Positions 1 to 13,532 are shown, counted from the stretch's first letter. The stretch: 64,000 nucleotides of DNA from Paramecium octaurelia (GCA_905182995.1 CAJJDP010000021.1:562648-626647); one strand, 5' to 3'. The notes: generated by a model not told the origin, from the sequence alone. Numbers and translations: made by a program.

Positions 1-1394
1 ATCTTAATTTATAATTCTTTTTAATTCATCATCTAATCTTATATTTTCTTTTTTAAACTTTAACCATGTTTTGAATATTCTTATAAATAATAATCATCTT
101 CCTTATCACTTAAATCTTATTCTAAAATAAATTTTTTAGGATCAAAATGCGATTATAAATCATCTAAATCACTCCAATTAAGTCCATTTCCATCCTTCAA
201 AGCAGTTTCAATTTATTTGAAATTCCTCTTGCATCTTTAAGTCAAATTAACCTTAGGAAATTATTATTCAATAACTAGTCTCTCTTTTTTTACACTTTCA
301 ACTCTTAGTTTCGGTTTCGGAGGTAAATAAATTTTTCTTTCATACAGTTTTTCTTATGTAAGTACTTCACCTTGTTCCTTAGAATTAAATGGCTTACCTA
401 TGATTTGCATTTTCTTTCTATATTATTTGGGATTGTTTAAACCCAAATATTCATACAAGAGTTCATTTTGATCAGGAAAAATCAATTAGGCAATTTTTAT
501 GATAACAATTTAAAAGTTTTCTTTGGTCAACTCCATTTGAGAATTGGCATTTTTTTTGTAAACTTCCACTAGGTTAAATTTCGTCAGGATAAAATTCTGC
601 TTGTGATTAAATTTAAACTGATTTTTCTTCTTATTTGTTACATCATCTATTTTACCACCTAGTTTTAAAATCAAATCATTGTTAATTTCTAAATCAATCA
701 GGTCAAAATCCCTACAGAAGAACATAAACTTTTATAATATCATAATGTTTGACAATTATTGCAGCTTCTCAAATGTGTTGTATTTATTTGTTGTAATTGC
801 TTATTTGGAGTAAAATGAGTAAATTTCTTTTAAATTTTCTATCATTTGCTTATCAATTGGTTTGTTTTTATTGTTGTCTTGGGAAATATCCTCTTTCTCC
901 ACCATTTGTTATGGTTTTTAATGATGTTGATTTTAGATTGTGTTACCAATGTGAGGGTTTTTAATGATTATTTACTTGTGTTTCTGAATCTAATTCTGAA
1001 TAGTATTTGCAGTTTACATGACAATTAATTGAGGCTGTTAGGCTTGAATATCAGGTTGAATTTCATCCAGATTTTAATACGAATTAGTTTGGTGATCATT
1101 GATTTCAGTTAAGACCTGCTTGACATCTAATTCTATGTCGTTCTCTTTGGCTTCATCTTATGTTAAATCGACTTGACTACTCATGGGATTAGCCACATTG
1201 TCTGAATCTTATTGATCTACATTTTTATGATTGTGAATATCCAGTAAATTGGCTTTGCTGCTTTATCTACTAGAGTGCTTATAGGAGTTGGGTAATATTG
1301 GAGTTAGACGCAAGGGGGATTAATTTGGATTATTTAATTTTTATGGAGAAGTAAGACGATTAATTATCATAGATTCCTCAATAATGTTAGTCAT
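1..1394 (-). CDS. Uncharacterised ciliate protein, 3' end outside window
   Basis: The frame is open from an ATG at 1394 down to base 1 with TAA/TAG read as Gln and no TGA, so at least 464 residues are visible and the stop lies off the window. The first 190 residues are low-complexity, rich in Asn, Gln and Ser. A helical, hydrophobic core follows (around residues 200-300, including the short string FMFFCRDFDLI), then a charged region with KPKLRVE and a tail rich in Asp and Lys. The core loosely recalls EF-hand-like helical modules of cytoskeletal proteins, but I cannot name a family. No intron is needed. It diverges from the gene starting at 1480, leaving 85 bases between them. Confidence 0.7.
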
Positions 1395-1479
1395 TATTAA
1401 TATTTTTTGTTCGTTAAAATAAATGTAATCAATACTTACGCAATGTGAATGCTTAGATGAGGAATATAAATAATTAGTC

Positions 1480-2133
1480 ATGAAAATACATGATATGCTA
1501 GATGACTTGAGTATAGTTAGTCTGGAATTTGTGAATTCTAAATTAGAATTTTTGGATAAATACTCTAAAACGCTAAAATCCAGTTAGATCGATGCTCGTT
1601 TGCATCGTAATTCATAGATGAGGAATTTAATTGAGTATATAAAGATGCATAAGAAAACTTAGGTAAAATCTTAAGCACAATCTCCTCCGGCAAAAATGGC
1701 TCATCATAGGCCAAAGTATTCATTCAATGAGAAAGCATTTTCGAATTTGCTCTATGAAAGCATGAACTAAATCACCTAGCAAAAGACATAGGACAATGAG
1801 GCAGATATGTAGTGTTCAAAATCATAGGCTCTAAAATAGAAAAGCTTGAATACTTTGTAAATTTTAATTAAGAAACAAAAGAATGACTAAAGAAAGGGAA
1901 ATGAGGACATGTTTAAATTATTATAGAAATGCATGAATCTGATTGGAGGAAACAAACATTTATTTGATGAGCATGATGAATTGCAGCAAGAGTATCAAAG
2001 GATAGTAAAGAACAACAAACATATTTCAAGCAAAGTCAATTTAGAGATGAAGTCTTACAAGATAAAACAAAATATTTCCTAATTAATGGCTAGCTAAGAA
2101 TCATTTAAGTCATACTTGAACTCAATAATATGA
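1480..2133 (+). CDS. Uncharacterised 217-residue protein
   Basis: A single-exon frame of 218 codons starts with MKIHDMLDDLS and ends at TGA. The protein is rich in Lys, Gln, Asn and Ser, with predicted helical, coiled-coil-like stretches at both ends (LEFVNSKLEFLDKY near the start, DEHDELQQEYQRIVKNNK near the end) and a disordered centre. No catalytic motif, signal peptide or membrane segment is visible. An upstream ATG at 1460 runs into TGA at once, which supports the chosen start. The next gene begins 83 bases downstream on the same strand, ordinary Paramecium spacing. No family recognised. Confidence 0.65.
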
Positions 2134-2216
2134 TTATTATTTATATATACTTATTAGTTTTTATATTATTTCAATTCAATAAAATCTCAAATTACCTAAA
2201 AATTCTCAATTTTTTA

Positions 2217-4802
2217 ATGAGCAACAATCAATACAATAGTAAAAAGCTGGCCCCATTCAAAAAGACTAGAGATGCTCTAAAAGATGAGCTGAAAATACTT
2301 GTTCAAGAATATTAACAAGAAGAATAACTTAATGATGTTTACTTTGATGAAATTGGTCGGGCAGAGAAAGTAAAAATATATAATGTCAACTTAGGAATTT
2401 GAACAACTTGTCAAATAGATAGAGGACTTTCATCGACATACTCATTCAATGAAAAATGATAAATAGACTGATTAAAATTAAGGGTTTGATGAAACGATAG
2501 AGAAAAATGTTATCGATACATTGCATCTCTTCCTTTTAAATACAAGCAAGAAGGAATATTTAGAAGCCATCTAAGAGTAAGAAATTGCGAAGAAATCAAA
2601 ATAAGTAGGTAATTTAGTCATGACCTTGGATCAACCAAACCCTTAGGTTAAAGAATAAGAGGAACAAGAAATTCAAGAAATGAAAAACGAAAATGGTTAT
2701 TATGTTACTTTGAGATAAGGAGAATCTTAATTCGAAGTGAGAATCCCTTTACATATCAAAACATTCAAAGAACTCAAATCAATAGTCAAGTCATGTGTTA
2801 TGGCAGAAGAAAAGGAAGTCTTTTATACGGATTACTTAGGTAATTTATTATAGCCAGATATGAATGTAATTAATGAACTCTATCCCCCTATTTATGAATT
2901 ACTTAGAAACTATCAACCAACAATTGGGATTTAAATTGTGAAATAGAAAAAGATTAAAGATGACACCAAATTCACAGAAGCTGATTTTGGCCTTGACGGT
3001 CTTAATGAACTTATGACCAAATAGCTTAGACAAACAAAGAGAGTGTAAAAGCAAATCAATTGGTCCTAATACTTAGACTATCTAACAAGTTTTAAATATC
3101 TATTGGAATCATTTCTCTTTTTATCTCTATTAATACTATATGTTTTGATAGAAGTTGATGAAATTAAATTTGTAACTAATAGTTAATTGCTCACTACTCT
3201 AAATTCATAATTTTCAATCTAAAAGTCCTACATTAATCCGATCAACAATATTTCTGAACTTATTCTTTTCACTATTCCAGATGATTATCACATTACCCCA
3301 ATACATCCGTTAAAATCAGCCTTACTAGTGTAAACTCTTGTTGGTATTGTAATTATGAATTTATATTTAGGAAAACTTTGATAATTGTCACATTTTGAAT
3401 GAAAATCAAAAGGAGATTTTTGTTGAAAAAAATTAGTCTTGCTTAAATTATAATGATATTCTAACAGACGATCTTAATAATAATTACACATAGACTAATT
3501 TCAGTCCTTAATAATACAATCCTAATTTTGGTGGATATGTATGGGAATTCAATCTGAGTACAAAAGAGAGTTTTAAAGAAAGCTATGATAGATTAGTAGA
3601 AGAAAATTGGGTTTAATATAATATTAAGCAATCAAAATTTATAATAAATTATTATAATAGTCCAACAAAAAGATTAATCCAAGTTGTGATAACATCCTTA
3701 TATCTCTTCACTGATGTTTAAATTTATTCTATTCATAGAATCTGCTGAATTATAATAGTATTTAATCTGAAGCTTTTGACTTAAGTGAAGAACCAAGTGC
3801 ATTCATCATATACAGAGATATCATTTTTTATTGCGCAATTATCCTCTTAATATCATCATTCTTTGGTATTGAAATAAATATATTTGAGATTTTTTTGGAT
3901 TATATTTAGCTGGTACCAAGAATCATTTGATTGAACTCTATCTATCATACAATGAATTACTCAACAAGAAAAAGAAAATGCAAGCTAAAAAGAAAGAAAT
4001 AAGTGAACAAGATCATAGAATTATGTTATAAAAGGAATTAATCCTTAGTGAATATTTTATCATAAATCTAAAAGTGGTTTTCATCGTTATTAGAATACCT
4101 CTAATATTTGATATCATATGTAATAATAAAATATAAATTAGACATAATATGTCAATTAGGATTAGTAATTAAAAGGACTATTGATGTGCAATATGGAGAT
4201 GCACTAAGTTTAATAGATTTGCAATCAAGTTAATTTCAAGATACTACTACTTTATTCGGGCCACTATTATTGACTAGAATTTACTCTGCTGTGTTGCTAC
4301 TATTTTTGATGATTTCGATAGTCAGATTTCTTGGTAATTGGAGTCCATATTTGAAATGCTATGGCTTAGTTATGATTAGAGTAAAATTCTCATAAAATCT
4401 AATAGTTTAATAAAGAATCATGGTTTTTGTTACTAGTTTTAATCTATATAATTAGTATTTGTGCAATGTCTTGGTCTATAACTTTACAAGGAAAATTGAT
4501 TAATCATGATAATTTCTTTTTCACCTTCATAGGATTGTTAAGATGTACATTAAAATATGGGATGCACAACGATATTGATCAACAAGGCTTTTTTAATAAT
4601 TATGTAAAAGAAATAAGCTACTCGTTTGATACAAGATATGTAAACGTTTTTAATATATTAATAGTTACAATACATAATTATAATTTGTATTTCAATGATA
4701 ATGGTTCCAATATTTATTTCGTTAATGACATAATAAGTTCATAATACTAAAATAGAAGCGAAATAAAAAATGTTAGAAATGAAAAAATAGGTAGAAGAAT
4801 GA
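2217..4802 (+). CDS. Polycystin/TRPP-like cation channel
   Basis: Probably a PKD2-type cation channel of about 796 residues, likely in the ciliary or cell membrane. It has a charged cytosolic N-terminus, a first membrane helix (FLFLSLLILYVLIEV), a large extracellular loop with paired cysteines (CHILNENQ, SCLNY) and a tail resembling the polycystin TOP domain, then further helices. These include an S4-like MISIVRFLGNW, an S5-pore segment (MSWSITLQGKLINHDNFFF) and an S6 (YIIIICISMIMVPIFISLM) followed by a charged helix. Seven introns are inferred; six are 22-31 nt. One (3866-3909, 44 nt) is unusually long and another (31 nt) starts GTT, so those joins are the least certain. Polycystins mediate calcium signalling in cilia; gating and selectivity cannot be read from sequence alone. 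Confidence 0.75.
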
Positions 4803-4834
4803 ATTTAGTATTGCATTCATATATATATAATATT

Positions 4835-6059
4835 TCATGTTTTGCGCAAAGTATTAGTTTTTTTTAAAATCTCTTAACTATTTTCGTATTATTTATCAAT
4901 TAATTCCAAATCTAAGCATTTTTTACTTGGTTGTCTCTTACTATTTTGATCACTAAAACTTTTGGCTCTCTAAATATAATATAGATATTTATAATTACTG
5001 AGCTAAGATATTCATATTTGATTGGGTTTTATTTATTATTGGAATTATTGATATATTGGATGTTTTAAGGAAAGTTATTTTGATACAAGGATTTGGAGCC
5101 TGATCGAGTATTGTCTGCAAAATAATTTTAGGGTTTAGTGTTATTATTTGGAGTTTTTGATACAGATGACTGCAGCGGGATTTAAAATTCAAATCCTGCT
5201 ATGGAATTTTTATTTTAACAGGATTATACAATATTTTGAGATCCACCAATACTAAGAAGAACCTCTAAAATAATAGGAAGTTTTACGTTTGGTATTTTAT
5301 TAACTATTTAAATATGCAGAGGGTTCTTCAACAACTGTTGATAATCTTTAATCTTTAATTTTAATCTTTTTCATATCAAGCTATTTAGAGTTTTTCATAT
5401 TCTCTTTAGATTCTTGGATTTATAATTGTTTTGATGAAAGCGTACAAGGTTATATAAGGTTTTTACGATCAGTGTTATTTTTTGTGCTTTAAGGTAATGA
5501 GAAACCCTCCATATTGAGAGTTGCTTTAATACCTTACTACCCAATTTTGTTGAAATTTTTGAATACTTCTGCTGATTACTCAGTCACTTAATTTTCAGGC
5601 TCATAATATTATTGCATTTCTCGGTTGATACTCTCATAAGCACTATCAAATGGCGTTCCTTAATAATTAACAATTGACATCTAAAATATGAATATGTTCA
5701 CTTTTTTAGGATTATTTAGTTCATTTTGAAGATTATCATTGTTGTATATCTCTGTATCTTCTAATTTTCTGAGAAAGAAATCATCTGGCTCTGTTTTATG
5801 TCCCATCCTTCGAATAGGAGAGATTGGCATTTATTGAGGTTTCTTGCTTGGTTTTGAGAAGTATGACAATATCTGCTGTATAAGAATGGTCTAAGTTGTA
5901 TTAATATGATAATACATTCTGATTTTGTTGTTTAGAATTCTATACTTATAATTCCATGATTTAAGTAAACACTTTAGTCCAACTTTTCAGTGTCTTCTTT
6001 ATTGACTTAATATCATTGACTAGTTGATCTCTTACGAAGACGCCTTGCTCATCCATCAT
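4835..6059 (-). CDS. Uncharacterised disordered protein
   Basis: About 379 residues starting MMDEQGVFVRDQL, interrupted by inferred introns of 25, 31 and 29 nt. A 21-nt GT...TAG stretch in the middle is a multiple of three without TGA and could be either intron or coding. The first 50 residues look helical; the rest is rich in Ser, Asn, Gln and Lys with proline-containing short motifs (KPSKKPQQMPISPIRR) of the kind found in phosphorylated linkers. No domain is recognisable. Its stop lies only 32 bases from the stop of the convergent channel gene, and its start is 32 bases from the divergent kinase gene. Confidence 0.6.
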
Positions 6060-6091
6060 AGTTGTTATAATTAAATATATAAATATCGTTA

Positions 6092-8801
6092 ATGAAGAAT
6101 TATGCGTCACACCCACTATAATCAAGCGGAAAAGGAAGTTTATAAGACACTCCTTATTATATGGAGTTAAAACCCAAAAAAAGTAATTCGAAAATAGCTA
6201 ATACTGAAAGAACAACCGCCAAAAACACTAAATAAGACTTGTTGGAATACTTCAAAAAAGAACGAAATACTCTAGCTTAAGTAACTAATAGTATTAAAAC
6301 ATAACTTCAATAAAATCGATCTATTGACAATTTGATTAGCCAGAAGAGCGAAAGACTTAAAACACTTAATGCCCAATATCAATAATTCCCTTTGTCTATA
6401 GACTAAAGGATTAATACAGATGAGGGAAATAGCATCAAAAGATAAATCCTCAAGGGAAAGAATCTCTCCCTAGCTACAATTCAAATGGAATCAAAGTAGT
6501 AGAAGATACCTATCTTATAAGCTAAAGTGAATCAGACACCTTAAAACAATCACAAGGTACCAAAATCAACAGTAGACCAATACTTTTAAGATATACAAAT
6601 AAAAAGTGCAAAACAATATAAAAATAATCATTACTTAGACTATCAACAATATTTCAACATTAGGGCAAACAAAAATTCTTTGTTACAAGAATCTCAAACA
6701 TTAAAATAATCAATTGAATATATCTTAACCAAAAATAAGTAAGATGCCAAAAAGGTGGTCAAGAGACTAGACTCAACTGAACCACGGTCAATAAATCAAT
6801 CCACTCAATAAAGAAGTGATTCCATAAAAAAAATGAATAGGGCCGAGGACTCAAATCATTTTGATTCTAAAAAGCAACTAAAAATTATATTATTTTACAA
6901 GAACCAAAAGTATTTGTATATCAATATCTAGATACAACTATTTATTTGATTATCAAAATAAAACCACTGATAACTTATACAATTTTTTGATCCAACAAAT
7001 AGCTAGCATTGAGAAATCTTTTGTTATACAAGGAGGAGGCACAGGATCAACTGAAGAAGATCACATTTAACAAGGTATTCTATAATTCTAAAATTTAGAA
7101 ATCAATAAGGTTTGCCAGTTTTATTGTGTTTAGAAGAATGTGCCTTATGATTACTATCTAAGTCTTCCAAATTTACCATTAAACGTCTTTTAAGGAATAA
7201 CTTTGTAATTGTAACCATTAATGGCATAATCACCTTCTGGCAAGAGAGTTACATTAAAAGATTTCAATCTTGTCAAATGTATAGGTGTAGGCGGGTTTTC
7301 GAGAGTGTATTTGGTGAGGAAAAGAGACAATGGGAAATTTTATGCACTCAAATTGATTGATAAGAAATTTATAATGGAAAATTAGAAGCAAATTATAGTT
7401 TAGAATGAAAGAGATATAATGGTGAAGATGGATAATTAATTCATTACTCCATTACACTTTGCATTTGAAACTAAGTTTTATATTGCATTTGTTCTTGATT
7501 ATTGTTCAGGAGGAGAATTGTTCTTCCATCTAAGAAAACTAAAGAGGTTGAGTGAGTAAGATGCTAAATATTATTTTGTTGAAATTTGCATTGGTATGGC
7601 ATACTTACATTCATAAAATATTATTTATCGAGATATCAAACCTGAGAATATATTATTGGATTTGCATGGACATCTCTTACTCAGTGATTTTGGACTTAGT
7701 AAACCTAATATGTCACCAGAAGAGTTGGCTTATTCTTTTTGTGGATCACCTGAGTACATGGCTCCAGAAATGCTTCTCAAAACAGGTCACAACTATTTGG
7801 TTGATTGTTATTGTTTAGGAGCATTACTCTACGAATTAGTAACAGGATTACCACCATTCTATTCTCATAATACTCAAGAAATCTACAACTCAATCTTGAC
7901 AGAATAAGTTCAATTTCCTCCTTATGTCCAAATCTCAGACGAATTAAAGGACTTGATATACTCGTTACTAGAGAAAGAGCCTTCATAAAGAATAGGATAG
8001 AATTAAGGTGTTATAGAAATCCTTACTCATCCTTGGTTTGCAGATGCTGATTTTGAAGCCATAGTTAATAAAAAAATCAAGCCTCCTTACAAACCACAAC
8101 CTTTATAATATAATTTTGATGAAGAAGAATTTAATAAAGGAGATACTGAGTTTAGAAAATAATACAATGTCAATTTATAAAAAGAATATGTAACATTATG
8201 TTGTTATTTTAGACTAATGACAATCATGGCAATCTCATTCTACAAAATTTTTATTTTTCAAGAGAAGATCTCCCAGAAAAATCAGAACACAAGTCCAAAA
8301 GATCAAATGTTATAAATTTAAGTCAGCTTCATTTAGAAGGTGTGCCTGAAGATTAGAATTCTCCAGGAAGAGTTGGAATCTAGGTTTTCACATCTGATCT
8401 GAGGAGAGTTTAAAAATATTAAGGGAAATCAGAAGTTTAAGATGTCCTCAAACGAAATAATTAAAATAATAATAATAAATCCGCTTCTCTAATTACTTCT
8501 TCCAAAGTAGCTCATGCTTATTCAAAAACAATGTAACAATAAAATTCACATCCTGATTTAAAAGTAAGCTATATATATTCAAAATTAGTCACTTAAATTG
8601 ATGATTGATTCTACAAAAATGCAACTTAGTTCTGAGAGGAATGCTACCTTGCCTGAGAACCAAAGCTCCAAATTTTAAAATAATCGAATCAAGACCGAAC
8701 AGATCACTTAGATGATTTATCCTAAAACTACTACTAATTATTAGTTGAACAAGCAATCTAATCTTTAGAAATTGTTTGGATCTGATAAAAGAAAAAAATG
8801 A
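6092..8801 (+). CDS. AGC-type Ser/Thr protein kinase
   Basis: A protein of about 879 residues with a long disordered N-terminus, a central kinase domain (about 380-650) and a Ser/Asn-rich tail. The catalytic elements are intact: glycine loop GVGGFSRVYL, the VAIK-equivalent lysine in YALKLIDKK, the catalytic loop YRDIKPENILLD, DFGLSK, and an activation segment SFCGSPEYMAPEML whose threonine position of TFCGT is Ser. The DWW-LG motif of most AGC kinases reads DCYCLGALLYE. The segment after the domain (LQNFYFSRED) could be a hydrophobic motif of the AGC tail. Introns of 22, 23 and 25 nt give a whole number of codons. The substrate is unknown; a cAMP/PKA-, PKB- or S6K-like role is possible but not distinguishable here. 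Confidence 0.85.
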
Positions 8802-8864
8802 ATTAGTTAATTTCTTGAGTGAATTTGATTTTACAATTAATTTTTTAGTCAACTTAATTTATAC

Positions 8865-10875
8865 ATGATATAAGTCCTTGATCAAAACGATAGAGAAATA
8901 TACAAATATAGATTGCTACAAGGAGAAAATAGATTTGGTAGTGATCCAAAGTAATGTAAACACCTCATTAGAAATGTTCAGGGTTTTCTCTTCTCTGTCG
9001 TAAATCTAATTTCTAGAAATTTAGGCTTTACTGAAAAATGATGTGTATTTAACTCATTTCAGCAGTTCAGATTAAGTTTTTAAGGAAGCAACTTTATAAC
9101 AGGATTAAAAGGTCGAGATACCAAAAAATTTCATAATTGAAATGGTTCCAATTAGAAATTATTATTTTTAAAACTTTAAGTTCAAATTACTTAACTATGT
9201 TGACAATACTTAGTTTAATAACTAATGCATCTTACAAACAACATAAGCCTTAGAAGAATTTGGTGGTACAATGGCTTTGGATGATATTTTGGATTGCCCT
9301 TAATAAATTATAACTAAAATTTCAGCTACTTAATAAGTTTCAACAACTTAAATTCTAAGTTCCTAAGATCAGGTTGTGTCATCATCATTAAATTTTGATG
9401 AACATGATTCTTCTACCTTATCAAGTTTACAAGAACTAATATCACAGTATCCAAGAATTAATTAAATGATAAAATCGAATTCTTCTACAATAGATACATC
9501 AACTTAAACAGAAAACATGGAAATAGAACCTCAATAATAGAAATCTAGAACTTTATTTAGTGAACTATTTAAATCTAAAAAGTAAACTCCGTAGATATAA
9601 TAAACATCATAGTTGTTAATTAATAACCATTAATATTAGTCTACCCAAATTGAGTAAACAATTCTTGATTCTCAAATATAAAACATTTCAGATGATATGC
9701 AAAACTCTTAATTTTTGAAGAAAAAAGCTGAGTAAAGAGGTACAATAATTGACGAAGATTTGGAGAAAGCTTTTTCTTCAGAATAAAATAACAAGAGTGT
9801 TAAGTAAGAAGAATCCACTTTTAAACGCTTAAACAGCACCAAATCAGACAATGTTTAAATTACATTTTCAAGATTAGAAAATAATTCAAAAATTGAATTA
9901 AGTGATCTTTTTGGAAGTTTGCCTGAATTACCAAATTAATAAATTTTATAATAACCAAAATCGATTAAAAAGTTCACCTTGCCTAAATCTAACATTTTAA
10001 ATAATAGGTACGAGGATATCTTTTATGATAAGTATAAATCTTAAGATTAAAAAGAATTAACTCCAATAAAATTGAAAAGCTAGAATTAGAAATTAACCTC
10101 AATAATTGGGAAAGAAGGAAAAAAACAAAGCAAAAGCGATTTGAAGAAAGTGGCATTGTTAAAAAAAATAACTGATGAAATTTCTGATGAAACCTCTGGA
10201 GAACCGATATAATAAAAATAAAATATAAGACACGCAAATTCAATGGAATTACCATCAAAAAAATTAATTTCGCAACATAACTCTATTATTAATAGACAAA
10301 AGGAAAATCAAAGACCATTAAAGAAAGATAAAATTATTCATTTAATTGCATTTAGTGGATTTTAATAACATGAAATACCAAAATCAAATGATTTAAAATT
10401 ATTAGGTTTGGAAATTGTGAGTGATCAATTAGAGAAATTTGACTTGCTAATCTTGAATAATCCTCCAAAAAGAACTTTCAAATTTTTAAGTGCATTGATG
10501 CTTGGGGCTGAAATAGTAACATTTGATTGGTTGGCTACCTCTCTTAAATAAGGAAAAGTTATATAAAATTTCGAGGATTATATTCCCAACAGCGAAGAGT
10601 TTTTAAATACTTTTGGATTCAGCATTTAGCAAATCTTATAAAGTAGGGATTCCTATTTTGAAATAAATGAAAATCTAGTAAAAATTTTTGATGGGAAATA
10701 TTTTGTTAAAGTGGATGTGACACCTTCAAAAGCTGAAATTGAATATCTAATAAAGTTAGGAGGTGGAGAGATATAATAGAAGCCTGATAAAAATGCGATC
10801 ATCATAAGCGATATTAAAATAGGTAATTCTATGCCATCAGATTATATTCTGGATGGATGTATGTTTCAATAATGA
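8865..10875 (+). CDS. FHA and C-terminal BRCT protein
   Basis: A 661-residue protein with an N-terminal FHA domain (about residues 15-110; LLQGENRFGSDP, HLIRNVQ, VYLTHFSSSDQVF) and C-terminal BRCT-type sequence (about 480-655; KIIHLIAFSGF, FDLLILNN, ALMLGAEIVTFDWLATSL). The BRCT pattern of a buried Trp after an inter-repeat linker is clear. The 370-residue middle is Ser/Gln/Asn-rich with TQ- and SQ-type sites. The order FHA, long linker, BRCT is that of MDC1 or NBS1-type DNA-damage mediators that read phosphothreonine and phosphoserine, so a nuclear repair role is inferred. One 25-nt intron interrupts the FHA domain. The stop is 160 bases from the next, convergent gene. Confidence 0.8.
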
Positions 10876-11036
10876 CAGTGTATTTCTGAATATTTTCATA
10901 TTTATATAATTGCTCAAAATTCGATAGTACTTTACTATACTTCTAAAAACCTAATAGTAATTGAAAATTCAGAAACATATCACTTAATTTGAAAATGATA
11001 TAAACTGATTTTGATAGATATTAGGATATTATAAGT

Positions 11037-11354
11037 TCATTATAGATGTTCCATCCAATCTTTTGAACCGTTAATCCAACGTTCTTTATCACAAGTTGTA
11101 TTCAAACTATTGTTTCTATACATGGTGGCCATCAATAAGTGCTAAAATTAATAAAATTATTACATCAGTGAATTTTCCATTATGATTGTACTCTTTTGGA
11201 ATCGGAATATAGGACTGCTTGCTGCCAATCAATTATCCATGAGTTCTATAAAATTACTTTGCATGAAGTTTCATAAATTCTAATACAAATGGTGGATAAT
11301 TTTATTACCTTCATCAGAAAGTTCTTTGCTATTAATTGATTAATTGGTGCTCAT
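11037..11354 (-). CDS. Small conserved-looking protein, 88 residues
   Basis: Two inferred introns (29 and 22 nt) leave 89 codons starting MSTNQSINSKELSDEEFMK and ending CDKERWINGSKDWMEHLQ. Splicing restores one smooth frame and removes internal TGA codons, which makes a real gene likely despite the size. The sequence is hydrophilic, rich in His, Asn, Tyr and Trp, with no signal peptide or membrane helix. The compact, aromatic-rich style resembles small microtubule-associated proteins of cilia or small mitochondrial subunits, but this is only an impression. No family recognised. Confidence 0.55.
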
Positions 11355-11753
11355 GCGAATTTAAGTTTGAAAATATAAATATTAATTAATCGTTCACATT
11401 AAGTAACAACTTTTTATATATAAAATAAATTCAAATATTATAAAATATCATAGAACTTCAAGATACTAAATTAATATTAGTATCAGATATTTTTCTGACT
11501 ATGTAGTTTATAAATTATATATAAGTTTAATACTCATCTTGATTGATACCCCAATGCGGTTTAAAATGATTTTAGATTATTACCTTCATAATTTATTATA
11601 GTTCTATTTCCATAAGATATTGCAAGTTAAATTCTAGAAAGAGTAGATTTTACTATTTATCATTTTTATACATCTGAGAATAGAATATGCACTTATAAAG
11701 AATTGCTTGATGTTCATTTAAATTATTAATATATTATTTCATATATGTAGTTT
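11355..11753. other. Noncoding spacer before SAS4
   Basis: About 400 bases between two divergent genes. Very AT-rich, no frame longer than about 30 codons on either strand and no RNA fold recognised. It presumably holds the promoters of both neighbours. A missed 5' exon of the SAS-4 gene could lie here. Confidence 0.5.
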
Positions 11754-13532
11754 ATGAATTTGGAAGAATACTTAATTTCAAGAATGCAGGAGATGTCCAA
11801 GTTTTATAATCAGCTCAATATTCCTAAATGTAACAAATGTTTATTAGAAAGATGATGATATCAAGTGCAATGTATAAGTCAAGGAATAACAAATTGAGAA
11901 TAGAAGTTAAAAGCATTTTGAATACAAACAAGAAACTTCATAGAATTCATTCATTAATGAATTTATTGAAGAACCTTAACATCAGTAAAATAAGTACCAA
12001 GACATCTTTGATGAAATACCAATAAAAGGAGCATAAAAGCCATTTGAATAATTATTATAAGATCAAGGTATTGTATAATAGGAGAAGAAGAATAAGAAGG
12101 AATTTTTAAAGAAGGGGACTCGGTAGTTTTTATCCAATGCATAGACAAGATCGGAACTATCAAAGAGAGAACATGAGGAGATCTTAAAGATGAATAATGA
12201 AAATGCAGTTGAACAATAACAACAAAAAAAACTCCCTGTTCATTTTTTATAGAAGGGTAAAGGTAAATAATGTACACAAAAAGCAAATGATTCTATTTTG
12301 GACCATAGTAAAAATGATGAAACCATTATTTAATAACATGATGATAAAAATGATTTAAAAAAAGAGAGGTAGCAATTAGAGCAGCAACAAAAGGAATTGT
12401 AAAGGATGAAATTTCAATAATAAAAATAACTAGAATAAGAGAAATTGGAATTTGAGAAATGGAAGGAAGAAGAAAGGAAAAAAATTGAGAGAATAACAAA
12501 AAAACATTATACTATTCAATAATAAAGGTAACAATAATTAACAACAAAACAATTGGAAGAATTAGATTTCTTAAGAAAAAGAGTGGCTTAATAAAATGAG
12601 GAGATTAAGGAATTAAAATTGTAGTTGGAGAAATCATAGTAATAATTATAATAAATGAGCAATAATCAAAACATTAGCACTCATAATATTAACAAATTGA
12701 TTGCTTAATCATCTCCTCCTTAAAGTAATTATTCTACTAAAGCGTCTAATTTTTCAGAAAATAAAACATCTTCATATGCCATGATGCATAATAAGCAAGG
12801 TTGTATTAATGAGGAAGAAGAATATGAATCTTAGAATGGAGATGATTAAAATAGTTATCAAAATGGAGATAGTTATGAGTAAGAGAGAATCAAGATTGAT
12901 TTGATATAATTAAAAAACTAGCCTACTATTTCTATAGATATGATTAATGATTTGATAGATGAATCAGAATTTGAATTTCAAAATAATAAATATTATGGGT
13001 AATATTTAGAATATTTGAAACATGATGATAAAGTAATTTAGTAAAATCAGTCTGGTGATGGTAAAATTTCAAGAACATACCAAAGCGGCAAAAAGGAAGT
13101 GGTGTTTAATAATGGAGTCAAAAGAGAAGTATTTTCAAATGGCTTTACTATTGTTCATTTTACGAATAACGACAAAAAGTAAACTCTGCCTGATGGTACT
13201 ATTGTCTATTATTTTGGGCAAGCTAAAACAACTTAAATTACAATTTAAAATGGACCTTAGGTATTATACTGTAAATTATTTAGATATATCGATTTTAAAA
13301 TAACTAAATAGAAATCCATTTCTAAAATGGTGAGAAATAGATAAGATTTTCTGATGGGACCAAAAAGTATATCTTTGCAAATGGAGGGGAAGAGACTTTG
13401 TTTAGTGATGGGATATACTAAAAAATAGATGTTAATAAAGTAAAATACATTGAATATCCTGATGGGAAAGTTGAAATCACTTACCCAGATGGCAGAATAG
13501 AAAACTAGTCTCCCAAAAAAAAAAGTAATTGA
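11754..13532 (+). CDS. SAS4: SAS-4/CPAP centriolar assembly protein
   Basis: The C-terminus is an unmistakable TCP10/CPAP domain made of glycine-centred beta repeats (about 13040-13500): SGKKEVVFNNGVKREVFSNG, LPDGTIVYYF, FSDGTKKYIFANGG, EYPDGKVEITYPDGRIEN. In animals it binds STIL and places tubulin on growing centrioles; ciliates need it for basal bodies. Upstream are a KPFEQLLQDQ...FLKKG segment like the conserved tubulin-binding region and a long Gln/Glu-rich coiled coil. A 23-nt intron sits inside the TCP domain. The 5' end is unsettled: from the ATG at 11754 a length of 3n+1 must be removed before about 11850 to reach the main frame, possibly a 19-nt intron ending CAG. Confidence 0.85.

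Noticed and set aside
4427-4744. Stand-alone 105-residue frame with membrane helices
   Set aside because: It is the S5-pore part of the polycystin-like gene; introns at both ends join it to the flanking exons.
7777-8852. Minus-strand frames opposite the AGC kinase gene
   Set aside because: They are antisense shadows: no intron structure or domain, while the plus strand carries intact kinase motifs.
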